NCBI RefSeq assembly: GCF_026625765.1
Contig: NZ_CP113062.1
Coordinates: 2,418,001-2,482,000 of the forward strand
Direction of reading: 5' to 3'
DNA from: Frigoribacterium sp. SL97
Lineage (GTDB): Bacteria; Actinomycetota; Actinomycetes; Actinomycetales; Microbacteriaceae
DNA: 64,000 bases
Shown: piece by piece, positions 24,681 through 32,243 of the stretch
Numbering within the stretch: the stretch's first letter is position 1
Layout: the number at the start of each line of letters is the position of its first letter
Notes under the pieces: generated by a model
The model's database searches: none
Seen by the model: only the letters and a program-made list of their open reading frames with translations
What the model was told of the DNA's origin: nothing
Position numbers and translations under genes: made by a program

Positions 24681-25493
24681 ATGGGGCCTGACGCGAATGA
24701 AAATGATGAGACCAGACGCGACGCCTCGGCCCGAACAAGCGCGGTTCCTGGACGACGGCGACGTCATCGCCGCCTCGTCCTCTCTGCCGCCGTGGTCGCC
24801 CTCGCGTTGCTCGTCATCGCCGCGCTGCTCTTCTTGGGCACCCTCTGGCCTACCCGCACAGCGGCCCTCCGGTACCCCGTGCAGGGCGTCGACGTATCCG
24901 CCTACCAGGGCACGATCGACTGGGGCGTCCTGGCCGAGGAAAACATCGACTTCGCGTGGATCAAAGCGACGGAAGGCTCGAGCTACCAAGACCCCCGGTT
25001 CGAGGACAACTGGGCCGACGCTCACGACACCGACCTACTCGTCGGCGCCTACCACTTCCTCAGCGTCGACAGCCCGGGAACCGACCAAGCAGCCAACGTC
25101 ATAGCCACCATCTCCCGGAACCGGGGCGACCTGCCCGTCGTGGTCGACGTCGAGTGTTACGCCGAGTACTGCGAGACCCCTCCTTCGGCAGCCACAGTCA
25201 AGGAGGTGCTCGACCCGCTCCTGCTCGCCATCGAACAGCACTACGGCCGACCGGCCGTGCTGTACGCGACCCGCGACTGGTACGAGCGATACCTCGCAGA
25301 TAGCTACCCCGACAACCCCATCTGGTTCCGCTCGGTCGTCACCTCACCGCATCTCACCGATGACCGCGACTGGACTTTTTGGCAGTGGTCCGCGCGCGAG
25401 CAGCTCGACGGATACAACGGCGATGAAGAGTTCATCGATATGAACGCCTTCAGAGGGAACCGCGAAGAACTGGAGTCGTTGCTGCTGCCCTGA
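24681..25493 (+). CDS. GH25-family muramidase with membrane anchor
   Basis: A 270-residue lysozyme-type glycosidase. A basic start and one helix (LVLSAAVVALALLVIAALLFLG) act as signal anchor. The GH25 barrel begins GVDVSAYQGTIDW, continues FAWIKATEGSSYQDPRF, and has the catalytic acidic pair in VVVDVE. The end (QWSAREQLDGYNGDEEFIDMNAF) is the standard last strand. It should cut peptidoglycan glycan strands outside the cell. It is the only gene between motif copies C and D, with 58 and 34 bp to them. Confidence 0.92.
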   Translation: MGPDANENDETRRDASARTSAVPGRRRRHRRLVLSAAVVALALLVIAALLFLGTLWPTRTAALRYPVQGVDVSAYQGTIDWGVLAEENIDFAWIKATEGSSYQDPRFEDNWADAHDTDLLVGAYHFLSVDSPGTDQAANVIATISRNRGDLPVVVDVECYAEYCETPPSAATVKEVLDPLLLAIEQHYGRPAVLYATRDWYERYLADSYPDNPIWFRSVVTSPHLTDDRDWTFWQWSAREQLDGYNGDEEFIDMNAFRGNREELESLLLP

Positions 25494-25527
25494 CACCGCG
25501 CCGTCGCGGGAGCACTGATGTCCGCAG

Positions 25528-25542
25528 CCGGACCCTATCGGG
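25528..25542 (+). repeat. Array motif, copy D
   Basis: CCGGACCCTATCGGG, a one-base-shorter variant. The CTA at 25535-25537 is the stop codon (TAG) of the minus-strand gene to the right. Confidence 0.7.
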
Positions 25543-25951
25543 AGGGTGCTGGAGCAGCGTTAGTACCTGGTCCCCTCCGGAACGCGGCGACGACCAAGAC
25601 GCTCAGACTGAGCACGGCCAGAAGGACCGCTACCCACAGGACGTGAGTCCACATGGTCCAGGTAGCCATGAGCTCGTGAGTCACTTCTCCGGAAGTCACG
25701 ATCGTCGATCCGCAGGAGTAACGGGGCGGCCATGTCTCTTCGGAGAACGGACCGGTGTGACCGTTCATTCGGCAGTACTCGGTCGGATCGAGGAAAGGAC
25801 CTCGCCCGATGCCGGCATCGGTGTGCAAGCGAAGGAGCCACAGGACAAGCGCTGAGGCTGAGAAAATGAAGATACCGGCGGCGAGGATCACGCCAGTGAT
25901 TGATGCGGCGGCCAGACGGGAACTGAGTCGCCCGCTGCCCTTCGTGCTCAC
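25535..25951 (-). CDS. Two-helix membrane protein, unknown (138 aa)
   Basis: Two helices (ASITGVILAAGIFIFSASALVLWLL and WTHVLWVAVLLAVLSLSVLVVAAF) flank an external loop of about 55 residues with two cysteines (EYCRMNGHTG and RYSCGST) that could pair. The GTG at 25951 is preferred; an ATG at 25987 is also in frame. The final codons are CGA TAG inside motif copy D. It is the only gene between copies D and E. No function is recognised. Confidence 0.6.
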   Translation of the reverse strand: MSTKGSGRLSSRLAAASITGVILAAGIFIFSASALVLWLLRLHTDAGIGRGPFLDPTEYCRMNGHTGPFSEETWPPRYSCGSTIVTSGEVTHELMATWTMWTHVLWVAVLLAVLSLSVLVVAAFRRGPGTNAAPAPSR

Positions 25952-26009
25952 CTGTCGACCATACGGGCGCCTCGTGACAGCCGGCATCGACCCTTCGGAT
26001 GAACGGTAG

Positions 26010-26025
26010 CCGATCCCCTATCGAG
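26010..26025 (+). repeat. Array motif, copy E
   Basis: CCGATCCCCTATCGAG, one mismatch. CTA at 26018-26020 is the stop of the ACR3-like gene. Confidence 0.8.
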
Positions 26026-27019
26026 ACACCAGTTTGACGTCCTCAGGTTCGATCCGGGCGCGCTGGCTCGCGACAAGACGAGGGACGAGCCGGACGAAGA
26101 TCACCATGCCGATGAGCTCGACGAGCGTCTGCGTGACGACGACGACCGGAGCGATCGACAGCGACGCCGGCAGGGCCAGCGCGAGCGGCAAGACCACGAG
26201 CGAGTTCCTGGTCGCACCGCTGAACACCAGGGCCCGTGTCGCTGGCACGTCGAGTCGGAAGATGCGGCCGACGCCGATGCCGAGCGCTGCCATGGCGACG
26301 AGGAACGCGGCGTAGATCGGCACCAGCACGAGCAGCTGCCCCAGGGAGTCTCCGACGGCGCCGGCTTGTGAAGCCACGACGGTGAACAGGGTCGCCACCA
26401 TCAGCGGCACCATCAGGCTCAGCATCGTCCGCTCGATGACGACACCGGTTCGCTGTCGCCGGGCGAGTGCCTGCACGAGCGCGGCCGCGGCGAGCGGGAC
26501 GACGATCAGGAGGAGGAACGCCCGGGCGAAGGGGCCGACCTCGACCACGGCTACGCCCTCGGGGCCGATGAACAGAAGCAGGTACAGCGGCAGGAGCAGG
26601 ATCTGCGCCAGCATCAGCAGCGGTGCCGCAGCGAGGAGCCGTTCTGACGCGCCGCCGGCAAGACCGGCGAACACGATCACGTAGTCGATGCACGGGGTCA
26701 ACAGCACCAGCAGCACCCCGAACAGCAGCGCCGGCTCGTCAGCGACGAAGCGCGACAGCCCGTACGCGATGACCGGGACGACGACGAAGTTCAGCACCCC
26801 GACCGCGGCGAGGAACCGCCCGTCTCGGAGAGACCTCCCGATCGCGGCGAACGGGACACCGAGGAACGTCGCGAACAACAGCAGCGCGAGCACGGGCTCG
26901 ATCGCTCCCTCTAGGTGATGTGCCCCTGGCACGGTGAGGCCGACGACGCCGGCAACCAGGATCGCGACCAGGTAGAGGCCGATCTGCCGGTGTTCGAGCC
27001 AGGAAACGACCGCGTTCAC
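26018..27019 (-). CDS. ACR3-like arsenite efflux / bile-acid-symporter-fold transporter
   Basis: A 333-residue transporter with about ten helices. ACR3-type marks include LLTPCIDYVIVFAGLAGG with the conserved Cys, and VFSGATRNSLVVLPLALALP. ACR3 proteins export arsenite by proton antiport. The conserved Trp of TPCTDW is Tyr here, so substrate choice may differ. It is divergent from a Cys-rich MerR regulator, a normal arrangement for metal(loid) efflux. Its stop codon lies in motif copy E. Confidence 0.82.
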   Translation of the reverse strand: MNAVVSWLEHRQIGLYLVAILVAGVVGLTVPGAHHLEGAIEPVLALLLFATFLGVPFAAIGRSLRDGRFLAAVGVLNFVVVPVIAYGLSRFVADEPALLFGVLLVLLTPCIDYVIVFAGLAGGASERLLAAAPLLMLAQILLLPLYLLLFIGPEGVAVVEVGPFARAFLLLIVVPLAAAALVQALARRQRTGVVIERTMLSLMVPLMVATLFTVVASQAGAVGDSLGQLLVLVPIYAAFLVAMAALGIGVGRIFRLDVPATRALVFSGATRNSLVVLPLALALPASLSIAPVVVVTQTLVELIGMVIFVRLVPRLVASQRARIEPEDVKLVSR

Positions 27020-27074
27020 GACAGGACCGGTGTGGAGGAGGAAGGCACGTCAGCGACCGTAGAGGTTCGAGCCG

Positions 27075-27087
27075 CTTGAAGGTCAAG
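27075..27087. promoter_or_regulatory. MerR-type operator between exporter and regulator
   Basis: CTTGA-AGG-TCAAG, a perfect 5-bp inverted repeat that overlaps a TTGAAG -35-like box; a TCTAGG -10-like box follows with an overlong spacer of about 18-19 bp, as usual for MerR-controlled promoters. Confidence 0.6.
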
Positions 27088-27114
27088 CGCTGCTGGCGGC
27101 TCTAGGGTCGCGGT

Positions 27115-27516
27115 GTGCGAATCTCCGAGGTCAGTAAACGCAGCGGCGTCCCCGCCACGGCGCTCCGGTACTACGAATCCATCGGGCTCCTGACCCCTGC
27201 CAGGACCTCGAACGGGTACCGGGACTACACCCCGAACGTTCTCAGCCGCCTCGACCTGATCGAAGCCAGCAAGGAACTCGGGTTACCTCTTGATCAGGTC
27301 GGCGCGCACCTCAGCGCCATGGAGTCGACGTCCTGCACCAACGTCCGGGAGGCCTTGCGGCCGCTCTTGGCAGAGCAGGTGCGTCAGATCGAGGAGAAGC
27401 AGGCCCGGCTCGACCGGCTCCGGTCACGCCTTGCTCGTGCCGAGCACGACCTAGCCGAGTGTCCTGACCGGTCAGAGCGGTGCTCGACCGAGTGCGTCTT
27501 CCACTCCGACGCCTAG
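27115..27516 (+). CDS. MerR-family metal-responsive regulator
   Basis: A 133-residue MerR protein: winged helix RISEVSKRSGVPATALRYYESIGLL, wing GYRDY, a long dimerisation helix (LAEQVRQIEEKQARLDRLRSRL), and a Cys-rich end (ECPDRSERCSTECVF) plus a Cys in STSCTNV. The cysteines suggest a thiophilic metal or metalloid effector such as arsenite. It starts at GTG 27115, is divergent from the ACR3-like gene, and very likely controls it. Confidence 0.88.
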   Translation: MRISEVSKRSGVPATALRYYESIGLLTPARTSNGYRDYTPNVLSRLDLIEASKELGLPLDQVGAHLSAMESTSCTNVREALRPLLAEQVRQIEEKQARLDRLRSRLARAEHDLAECPDRSERCSTECVFHSDA

Positions 27517-27750
27517 GGGACGCCTAAACCTTCTTGGTGCGAAGACCAGCGACGTGGCCGGCAATCAGGCCGGCGCCGGCGAGGAGCAGCGCGACGCGGC
27601 GACATTGCGGGGGCCGCCAAGACCTCGCTGCCGATGGCGGGGTTCCTGACCCTACTCAGGTTCCCCGTCAGGCCCTCCCCCACCGGAGACTCATACCTCA
27701 TGGAGGCCCATCTAGTTGAGCCCTCCGGCAGCGGTCTCTAGATTCTTCCC

Positions 27751-28032
27751 GTGAAGATGCGGAACTGTATGAAGTGGTCCTACCTCGGAGAGTCGTTCGA
27801 GGTGTGCGACTTCACGGCGTTTTTCCGGGTCCACCGACACGGGACAGCCACCTCAACGGCCGTCGTCCATGACGTCCACCCGTCCGACCATTGGACGACC
27901 GTCGCGAGAGACGGCAGCGAGGTATTCACCTTCGCAGCCTGCAGCGGATCACCTATCAGGGTCGTCGCCCCCGCCGCAGTAGGAGCGGTCTTCCGCAGAT
28001 GGTTAGACGGCCTGACCGCTATCGAGGCGTGA
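27751..28032 (+). CDS. Hypothetical protein (93 aa), uncertain
   Basis: An open frame from GTG 27751 with the plausible compact-domain sequence KWSYLGESFEVCDFTAFFRVHRHG and WTTVARDGSEVFTFAACSG, and a helical end. No family is recognised. The preceding 234 bases (27517-27750) hold nothing I can support. It overlaps the convergent HTH gene by 30 bp. Confidence 0.4.
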   Translation: MKMRNCMKWSYLGESFEVCDFTAFFRVHRHGTATSTAVVHDVHPSDHWTTVARDGSEVFTFAACSGSPIRVVAPAAVGAVFRRWLDGLTAIEA

Positions 28033-28335
28033 TCCGGACACCCTGAGCAGGCGCGTCACGGTGGGGGGCGTCACACCGAACCGTGTCGCCAACGCGCCAA
28101 CGGAAGTTCCCTCAGTCGCCCGGCGCCGCAGTTCGGTGACGTCATCGTCGGTCAGCTTCTGTCGAAGACGATGGGTGATCGGACCTCCCGCATCGACACG
28201 AGCGCGCCCCACGACAAGACTCGAGACCGTGCTCTGGCTGACACCAAACTTTGCAGCCAACTCCACTTGAGTCGTCCCGTTCCTGTATCTCTGCCGAAGA
28301 GCCACCACTTGGGAATCACTCAGGCGCACAGGCAT
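28003..28335 (-). CDS. Small protein with two resolvase-like helix-turn-helix units
   Basis: A 110-residue protein made of two tandem HTH segments: LSDSQVVALRQRYRNGTTQVELAAKFGVSQSTVSSLV and LTDDDVTELRRRATEGTSVGALATRFGVTPPTVTRLL. They resemble the C-terminal DNA-binding domain of Hin-type recombinases and transposases, but no catalytic domain is present. The ATG at 28335 has a GGAGG ribosome site about 10 bp upstream; an earlier start would add a proline-rich, unconvincing tail. Possible roles are a small regulator or a recombination accessory protein. Confidence 0.6.
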   Translation of the reverse strand: MPVRLSDSQVVALRQRYRNGTTQVELAAKFGVSQSTVSSLVVGRARVDAGGPITHRLRQKLTDDDVTELRRRATEGTSVGALATRFGVTPPTVTRLLRVSGSRLDSGQAV

Positions 28336-28400
28336 AGACCCATTCTCGCCTCCGACGTATCGCTTCCTGACCGTCCGACAATCGGCATCTGACGCTGTGT

Positions 28401-28898
28401 CTACCTGCTCGCCACCTCGTCCGTCGCGGCACGGGACAGTGGATACGCGCGGTCCAGGCGCGGGCTCAGGACGACGAGGAACAGGAACATCGACAGTAGC
28501 CACCCGGCGACCCAGTACGCGGGAATCGAGAAGATCGCGACGTTCGGCACGACGTCGGTGGCGACTGCGACGATGACGGCGATAGTGAAGAGCACGCCCA
28601 CCCCGTAGTACAGGGCTCGGAAGCCCTCCTCGACACGGCCCCGCCGTTCCTGCTGGCGAGTCGTCCGGTCGTCGAGGGCGGTGACCGAGCGGCCGTAGTC
28701 GTTCTCGGCGACGGTGACGAAGAGGTCACGCACTGGTACACCGAACGCGTGCGCCACTCGTGACAGCGTGTCGAGGCTCCCGTCGTTGCCCGCCTCGAGC
28801 CTCTGGACGGTGCGGACGGTCACGCCGCTCTCGTCTGCGAGGCGTTCCTGGGTCCAACCAATCTGGGCCCGCAGATCGACGATCCTTGTCTCGTTCAT
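28401..28898 (-). CDS. XRE-type regulator with membrane tail, paralogue 2
   Basis: A 165-residue near-copy of the protein at 18127-18624: HTH at residues 3-58 (IGWTQERLADESGVTVRTVQ) and two membrane helices (ALYYGVGVLFTIAVIVAVATD and IPAYWVAGWLLSMFLFLVVL). Most differences are silent or conservative. The similarity continues upstream of the ATG (CCTCACACTAAGAACGACC), so the promoter was copied too. The two copies lie on the same strand 10.3 kb apart and enclose much of the accessory array. Confidence 0.85.
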   Translation of the reverse strand: MNETRIVDLRAQIGWTQERLADESGVTVRTVQRLEAGNDGSLDTLSRVAHAFGVPVRDLFVTVAENDYGRSVTALDDRTTRQQERRGRVEEGFRALYYGVGVLFTIAVIVAVATDVVPNVAIFSIPAYWVAGWLLSMFLFLVVLSPRLDRAYPLSRAATDEVASR

Positions 28899-29042
28899 GA
28901 ACCTCACACTAAGAACGACCGGCGCCGAGGTCCACGACACCGACCCGACAGACACCCGACACCTTCGCGACAGAGCACCTCGGGGCACCCGGCCCCGTCA
29001 TGGCCGCGGCCGCAGCCAGCGGTCTCAGATTGGGTCTGTCAG

Positions 29043-29057
29043 CGATCCCCTATCGGG
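29043..29057 (+). repeat. Array motif, copy F
   Basis: CGATCCCCTATCGGG, exact over 15 bp, in the gap between the XRE gene and the small membrane protein at 29171. Confidence 0.82.
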
Positions 29058-29170
29058 ACCCCTGGTAGTAGCAGTTGCGTACCCAGGTCTCGCCCGGAGA
29101 ACACGTGGGGAAGCCGCCCGTCCCAGGCGACAGGTGTTCAGAGGTCAGGCCGATCGGGTACAAATCAAGC

Positions 29171-29368
29171 ATGAAGCTCAACTCTCGGTTTGGTCGCATC
29201 ATGTACGGGATCAGTCTCGTTGTAAGCGTCGGGATCATTGCCGTGGTGTGGCTCGTGATCCAGCCAGGACTGCTCTTCTCGGTCGTTTTCACGATCTTCG
29301 TCCTGGCCATCGACGTCTGGAACGGCCGACTCGCGTTCGGCACCTCACCCAGAGGGACGGGGAGCTGA
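29171..29368 (+). CDS. Two-helix mini membrane protein (65 aa)
   Basis: MKLNSRFGRIMYG leads into two helices (ISLVVSVGIIAVVWLVIQ and LLFSVVFTIFVLAIDVW). No family is recognised. The ATG at 29171 is the only start that keeps the helices as the body of the protein. The next tiny gene follows after one base, so both are probably one transcript within the F-G module. Confidence 0.6.
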   Translation: MKLNSRFGRIMYGISLVVSVGIIAVVWLVIQPGLLFSVVFTIFVLAIDVWNGRLAFGTSPRGTGS

Positions 29369-29369
29369 C

Positions 29370-29498
29370 GTGCTCGAGCTCCTAGCCATCCCAGTACGCC
29401 AATCGGACCCCATCACCCCACTCGCGTGGGTCCTTTGGGGCGTCGCCGTCTTAGGCGTCATCGCTTTCACTATTCGCCACTACCGCAACAAGGAGTGA
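29370..29498 (+). CDS. One-helix mini protein (42 aa)
   Basis: GTG at 29370, TGA at 29496. The sequence starts VLELLAIPVRQSDPI and has one helix (LAWVLWGVAVLGVIAFTI) ending in RHYRNKE. GGGGAG at 29359-29364 is a good ribosome site. It begins one base after the 65-residue gene, which supports co-translation. Function unknown; a holin-like or regulatory membrane peptide is possible. Confidence 0.5.
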   Translation: MLELLAIPVRQSDPITPLAWVLWGVAVLGVIAFTIRHYRNKE

Positions 29499-29547
29499 GA
29501 AAAGAGTCTGCTGACATCCAACAGGCATGTAAGTGCGCGCCCGCAGA

Positions 29548-29563
29548 CCGATCCCCTATCGGG
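29548..29563 (+). repeat. Array motif, copy G
   Basis: CCGATCCCCTATCGGG, exact consensus, 50 bp after the 42-residue gene. Confidence 0.85.
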
Positions 29564-29619
29564 CGGCGAACGCGAACGCGCGGCCAAGGCGTTGACAGCC
29601 CTGCACTACGGTTCAAATC

Positions 29620-29808
29620 ATGGAGACTGTTCCGCTCGTCATCACCATCATCGGCGCTCTCGTCGTCGTGGCGGGTTTCGCCTACGCCTTTAACCTCAGG
29701 AAACGAGGAAGGGTCCAAGTAGGGAGCCGCCCCTTCCTCACCATGACGATCATGATCGGATTGGGGACCGGAATTCTCGTAGCTGGCGTCGGCGCCGCCC
29801 TGAGCTGA
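29620..29808 (+). CDS. Two-helix mini membrane protein (62 aa)
   Basis: METVPLVITIIGALVVVAGF and TMTIMIGLGTGILVAGVGAA form two helices around a short basic loop (NLRKRGRVQ). It is the sole gene of the G-H module, with motif copies 56 bp before and 24 bp after. No family is recognised. Confidence 0.6.
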   Translation: METVPLVITIIGALVVVAGFAYAFNLRKRGRVQVGSRPFLTMTIMIGLGTGILVAGVGAALS

Positions 29809-29832
29809 CTCGCAAGCGCCCAAGCCGATGGT

Positions 29833-29847
29833 CGATGCCTTATCGGG
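29833..29847 (+). repeat. Array motif, copy H
   Basis: CGATGCCTTATCGGG, two mismatches, between two mini membrane protein genes. Confidence 0.7.
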
Positions 29848-29890
29848 ACGTTATTCGATGCCGGATCACGTCGTGGGGCATGCTCGTCCT

Positions 29891-30154
29891 ATGAGCAACG
29901 AAGAAGGACTGCCGCAGGCTCGCCCCGTCGACGCAACTGCAGTGACTGAGCGCCCGACGCCGTGGCTGCCGGCAAGAACCGTTCTCCTCAACCTCGTCTT
30001 GATCTTCGTCGGCGGTGGGCTTTTCTGGTTCCTCATCGACCGCATGCAAGCGCCCATGTGGGTCGCCTTCGTCGCCTACGCCGCCATCTTCACAGCCGGA
30101 TCACTCGCCATGCGCTTCATTCGAAACGCCCGGGCCGATCGCGTTCATAAGTGA
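29891..30154 (+). CDS. Two-helix mini membrane protein (87 aa)
   Basis: A polar start (MSNEEGLPQARPVDATAVTE) precedes two helices (TVLLNLVLIFVGGGLFWFLI and MWVAFVAYAAIFTAGSLAM) and a basic end (RFIRNARADRVHK). The ATG at 29891 is preferred; an upstream start would include motif copy H. It is the only gene of the H-I module. No family is recognised. Confidence 0.6.
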   Translation: MSNEEGLPQARPVDATAVTERPTPWLPARTVLLNLVLIFVGGGLFWFLIDRMQAPMWVAFVAYAAIFTAGSLAMRFIRNARADRVHK

Positions 30155-30184
30155 CGTTGGTGGCCGAGCGACGCGATCCGGTGA

Positions 30185-30200
30185 CCGATCTCCTATCGGA
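30185..30200 (+). repeat. Array motif, copy I
   Basis: CCGATCTCCTATCGGA, two mismatches. CTA at 30193-30195 is the stop of the minus-strand gene to the right. Confidence 0.78.
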
Positions 30201-30489
30201 CGCCGTCCATGAGCCCGTTCAAGCGATCAACGAGCTGTGCCATTTGAGGCGGTCCAAGTCGAAGGACGAGCGACTCAGAGAACCAGCGCATCCAGACCGC
30301 CTCGACATCATGGGTCGTGACGGCGCCGGCCTTGAGAAGGATTCGAACCAGGTCGATTGCCTCCGTCTCATACTCATCCGACGGAGCACCGTCCGGCGAA
30401 CCAGGCTCGAGACCGTACGGGCCGATATCGCTGAGAACAGCCAAGACACCAGCGAGGGTCTGCCTGTACGTGACTGTCCCCGCTCTCAT
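30193..30489 (-). CDS. Hypothetical soluble protein (98 aa)
   Basis: A soluble, largely helical protein: RQTLAGVLAVLSDIGPYGLEP, then YETEAIDLVRILLKAGAVTTHDVEAVWMRWFSESL and a leucine-rich end (MAQLVDRLNGLMDGVR). The regular hydrophobic spacing and the acidic surface are like small immunity or antitoxin-type proteins, but no family is recognised. Its last codons are CGA TAG inside motif copy I; it fills the I-J module alone. Confidence 0.6.
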   Translation of the reverse strand: MRAGTVTYRQTLAGVLAVLSDIGPYGLEPGSPDGAPSDEYETEAIDLVRILLKAGAVTTHDVEAVWMRWFSESLVLRLGPPQMAQLVDRLNGLMDGVR

Positions 30490-30524
30490 GCCCCAATAAT
30501 GCCGTGGGCCGTCTCGACCGGTGA

Positions 30525-30540
30525 CCGATCCCCTATCGGG
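30525..30540 (+). repeat. Array motif, copy J
   Basis: CCGATCCCCTATCGGG, exact consensus. CTA at 30533-30535 is the stop of the TetR gene. The preceding GGTGA is shared with copy I. Confidence 0.85.
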
Positions 30541-31255
30541 CGGTCGGCTCGGAGATGATCCGGTCGAGCCATTCCCCGAGGAGGCGTCGCTCGGGGTCGC
30601 TTAGCTGGTTGAGCTCGGGAGCGACGGCGCGGAACGCGACGGCTGCAGCTAAATGACCTGACCGAGCCGCCACGGGCGCATCCGTCAGGATCTGCGCCAG
30701 GACGCCCTCGAACACGGCATCCGCCAGTCCGGGATCACGCTCGGCGGGAGGCGTGGCAAGGATCGTCGTGATGACGCCCACTCCCGCCGATTGGATGAGT
30801 CCCACCGCCCGCGCCTCCGGCACCGCGAGGCGCCCGGCGGCGGCGACCCGGCGGACACGAGCAGTAAGGACGTCCTTGCCCAGGCGAGCAGCAGGCGAGC
30901 CCGCGACACGACGCGAGTCGCTGAGGAGGGCGAAGAGAGCCGGGTTCTCGAGACCGAACTCCACCTGACGACGCCACCCGTCGCAGAGCTCCTCGACTGG
31001 ATCGACATCCGCCGCGGCAGCGGCGGCCACGGTCGAGGCTTTGTCCGCGACAAAGGACGCCATGACGTGCTCAGCAACGGCCTCGAGCAGGCCGTCCTTG
31101 TCACCGAAGAGCCGATAGATCGCGGGGGCCTGGACGCCAGCGGCCTGCGCGACGCCTCGCGTTGTGACAGCGCTCGGGCCCTGCTCACGGAGGAACCGGG
31201 CAGCGACCTCGACGATGCGCATCCGGGTGTCAGCAGGAACGGTTTCGTCAGTCAC
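30533..31255 (-). CDS. TetR-family repressor
   Basis: A 240-residue TetR protein. The HTH is RIVEVAARFLREQGPSAVTTRGVAQAAGVQAPAIYRLFGDKDGLL, followed by an all-helical ligand domain with an ALFALLSDSRR segment. It is divergent from the NmrA-like gene at 31357, with an inverted repeat in the gap, and probably represses that gene and itself. Its last codons CGA TAG lie in motif copy J. Confidence 0.9.
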   Translation of the reverse strand: MTDETVPADTRMRIVEVAARFLREQGPSAVTTRGVAQAAGVQAPAIYRLFGDKDGLLEAVAEHVMASFVADKASTVAAAAAADVDPVEELCDGWRRQVEFGLENPALFALLSDSRRVAGSPAARLGKDVLTARVRRVAAAGRLAVPEARAVGLIQSAGVGVITTILATPPAERDPGLADAVFEGVLAQILTDAPVAARSGHLAAAVAFRAVAPELNQLSDPERRLLGEWLDRIISEPTAR

Positions 31256-31280
31256 GAAATCAACGATACCGCCCCCTTGC

Positions 31281-31324
31281 TATCAGCGCGATTCCGGCGA
31301 TACTCTTGCGGCGTTCCGCTGATA
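31281..31324. promoter_or_regulatory. Probable TetR operator
   Basis: TATCAGCG (31281-31288) and CGCTGATA (31317-31324) are a perfect 8-bp inverted repeat 28 bp apart, in the gap of the divergent TetR and NmrA-like genes. Confidence 0.55.
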
Positions 31325-31356
31325 TCCGGTCGCGGTTCAACGAGAGGCTCACCCCC

Positions 31357-32223
31357 ATGATCATCATCACCGGCGCCACGGGCGCCCTGAACGGCTCCAC
31401 CGTCGAGCACCTCCTGAAGACCCTTCCCGCATCCGAGATCGCCATCGTCGCCCGCGACGCCGCCAAGGCCGTCCACTTCGCAGACCGCGGAGTCGAGGTG
31501 CGGACGGGCGACTACGCCGACCCTGCGTCCTTGCCCGCCGCCTTCGCCGGAGCAGACCAGCTTCTCCTCGTCTCGGCGAGCGACCCGCACGCCGACGCCG
31601 TCGCGCTGCACCGCAACGCCGTCGAAGCAGCAGTGATTGCCGGTGTCGGCCGGGTCCTCTACACGAGCCACCAGGGGGCGGCACTCGACACCCCCTTCGG
31701 ACCGGGCCGCGACCACGCGGCCACCGAACGGCTGCTCGCCGAATCGGGACTGGTCTGGACGTCGCTGCGCAACGGCTTCTACGCGCACAGCCTGACCTGG
31801 TTCCTCGGCGACTGGCGCGAGACGGGCGTCATCACGGTCCCTGCCGACGGGCCCGTGTCGTGGACCGCCCGGGAAGACGCGGCCGAAGCCGCCGCGCGCA
31901 TCCTGCTCTCGGACGGCGCCTACAACGGGCCGACGACCCTGACCGCGCCCGCGGCTCCCACGTTCGCGGACGTCGCAGCGATCGCTGCCGATGTCGCCGG
32001 GCGACCGGTCGAGACCGTGGTGCTCGGGGACGACAACTGGGTCGCGCACCAGGTGTCGTCGGGGCAGCCGGAGTTCATGGCACGCTTCATGCTCGACATG
32101 TACCGCGCCGCCGCCGGCGGGTTCTTCGCCGGCACCGACCCCTTGCTGGGCAAAGTCCTCAGTCGCGAGCCCGCGTCCGTCCGCGACCTGCTTACTGCGC
32201 AGCTCGCGACGACCGGCCACTAA
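31357..32223 (+). CDS. NmrA-like NAD(P)-binding protein (quinone reductase type)
   Basis: A 288-residue Rossmann protein: MIIITGATGALNGSTVEHLL (nucleotide loop), IVARDAAKAVHFADRGVEVRTGDY, LYTSHQGAAL and TSLRNGFYAHSLTW, which fit QorB-type NAD(P)H:quinone reductases. The ATG at 31357 has a GAGAGG ribosome site at 31342-31347. It is a distant relative of the gene at 14070. It ends 20 bp before motif copy K, the right end of the array. Confidence 0.88.
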   Translation: MIIITGATGALNGSTVEHLLKTLPASEIAIVARDAAKAVHFADRGVEVRTGDYADPASLPAAFAGADQLLLVSASDPHADAVALHRNAVEAAVIAGVGRVLYTSHQGAALDTPFGPGRDHAATERLLAESGLVWTSLRNGFYAHSLTWFLGDWRETGVITVPADGPVSWTAREDAAEAAARILLSDGAYNGPTTLTAPAAPTFADVAAIAADVAGRPVETVVLGDDNWVAHQVSSGQPEFMARFMLDMYRAAAGGFFAGTDPLLGKVLSREPASVRDLLTAQLATTGH

Positions 32224-32243
32224 ACGACATCTCGTCCCACAGG

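Noticed and set aside
27513..27719. Short open frames after the MerR gene
   Set aside because: Arg/Pro-rich shadows in both directions; no start signal.
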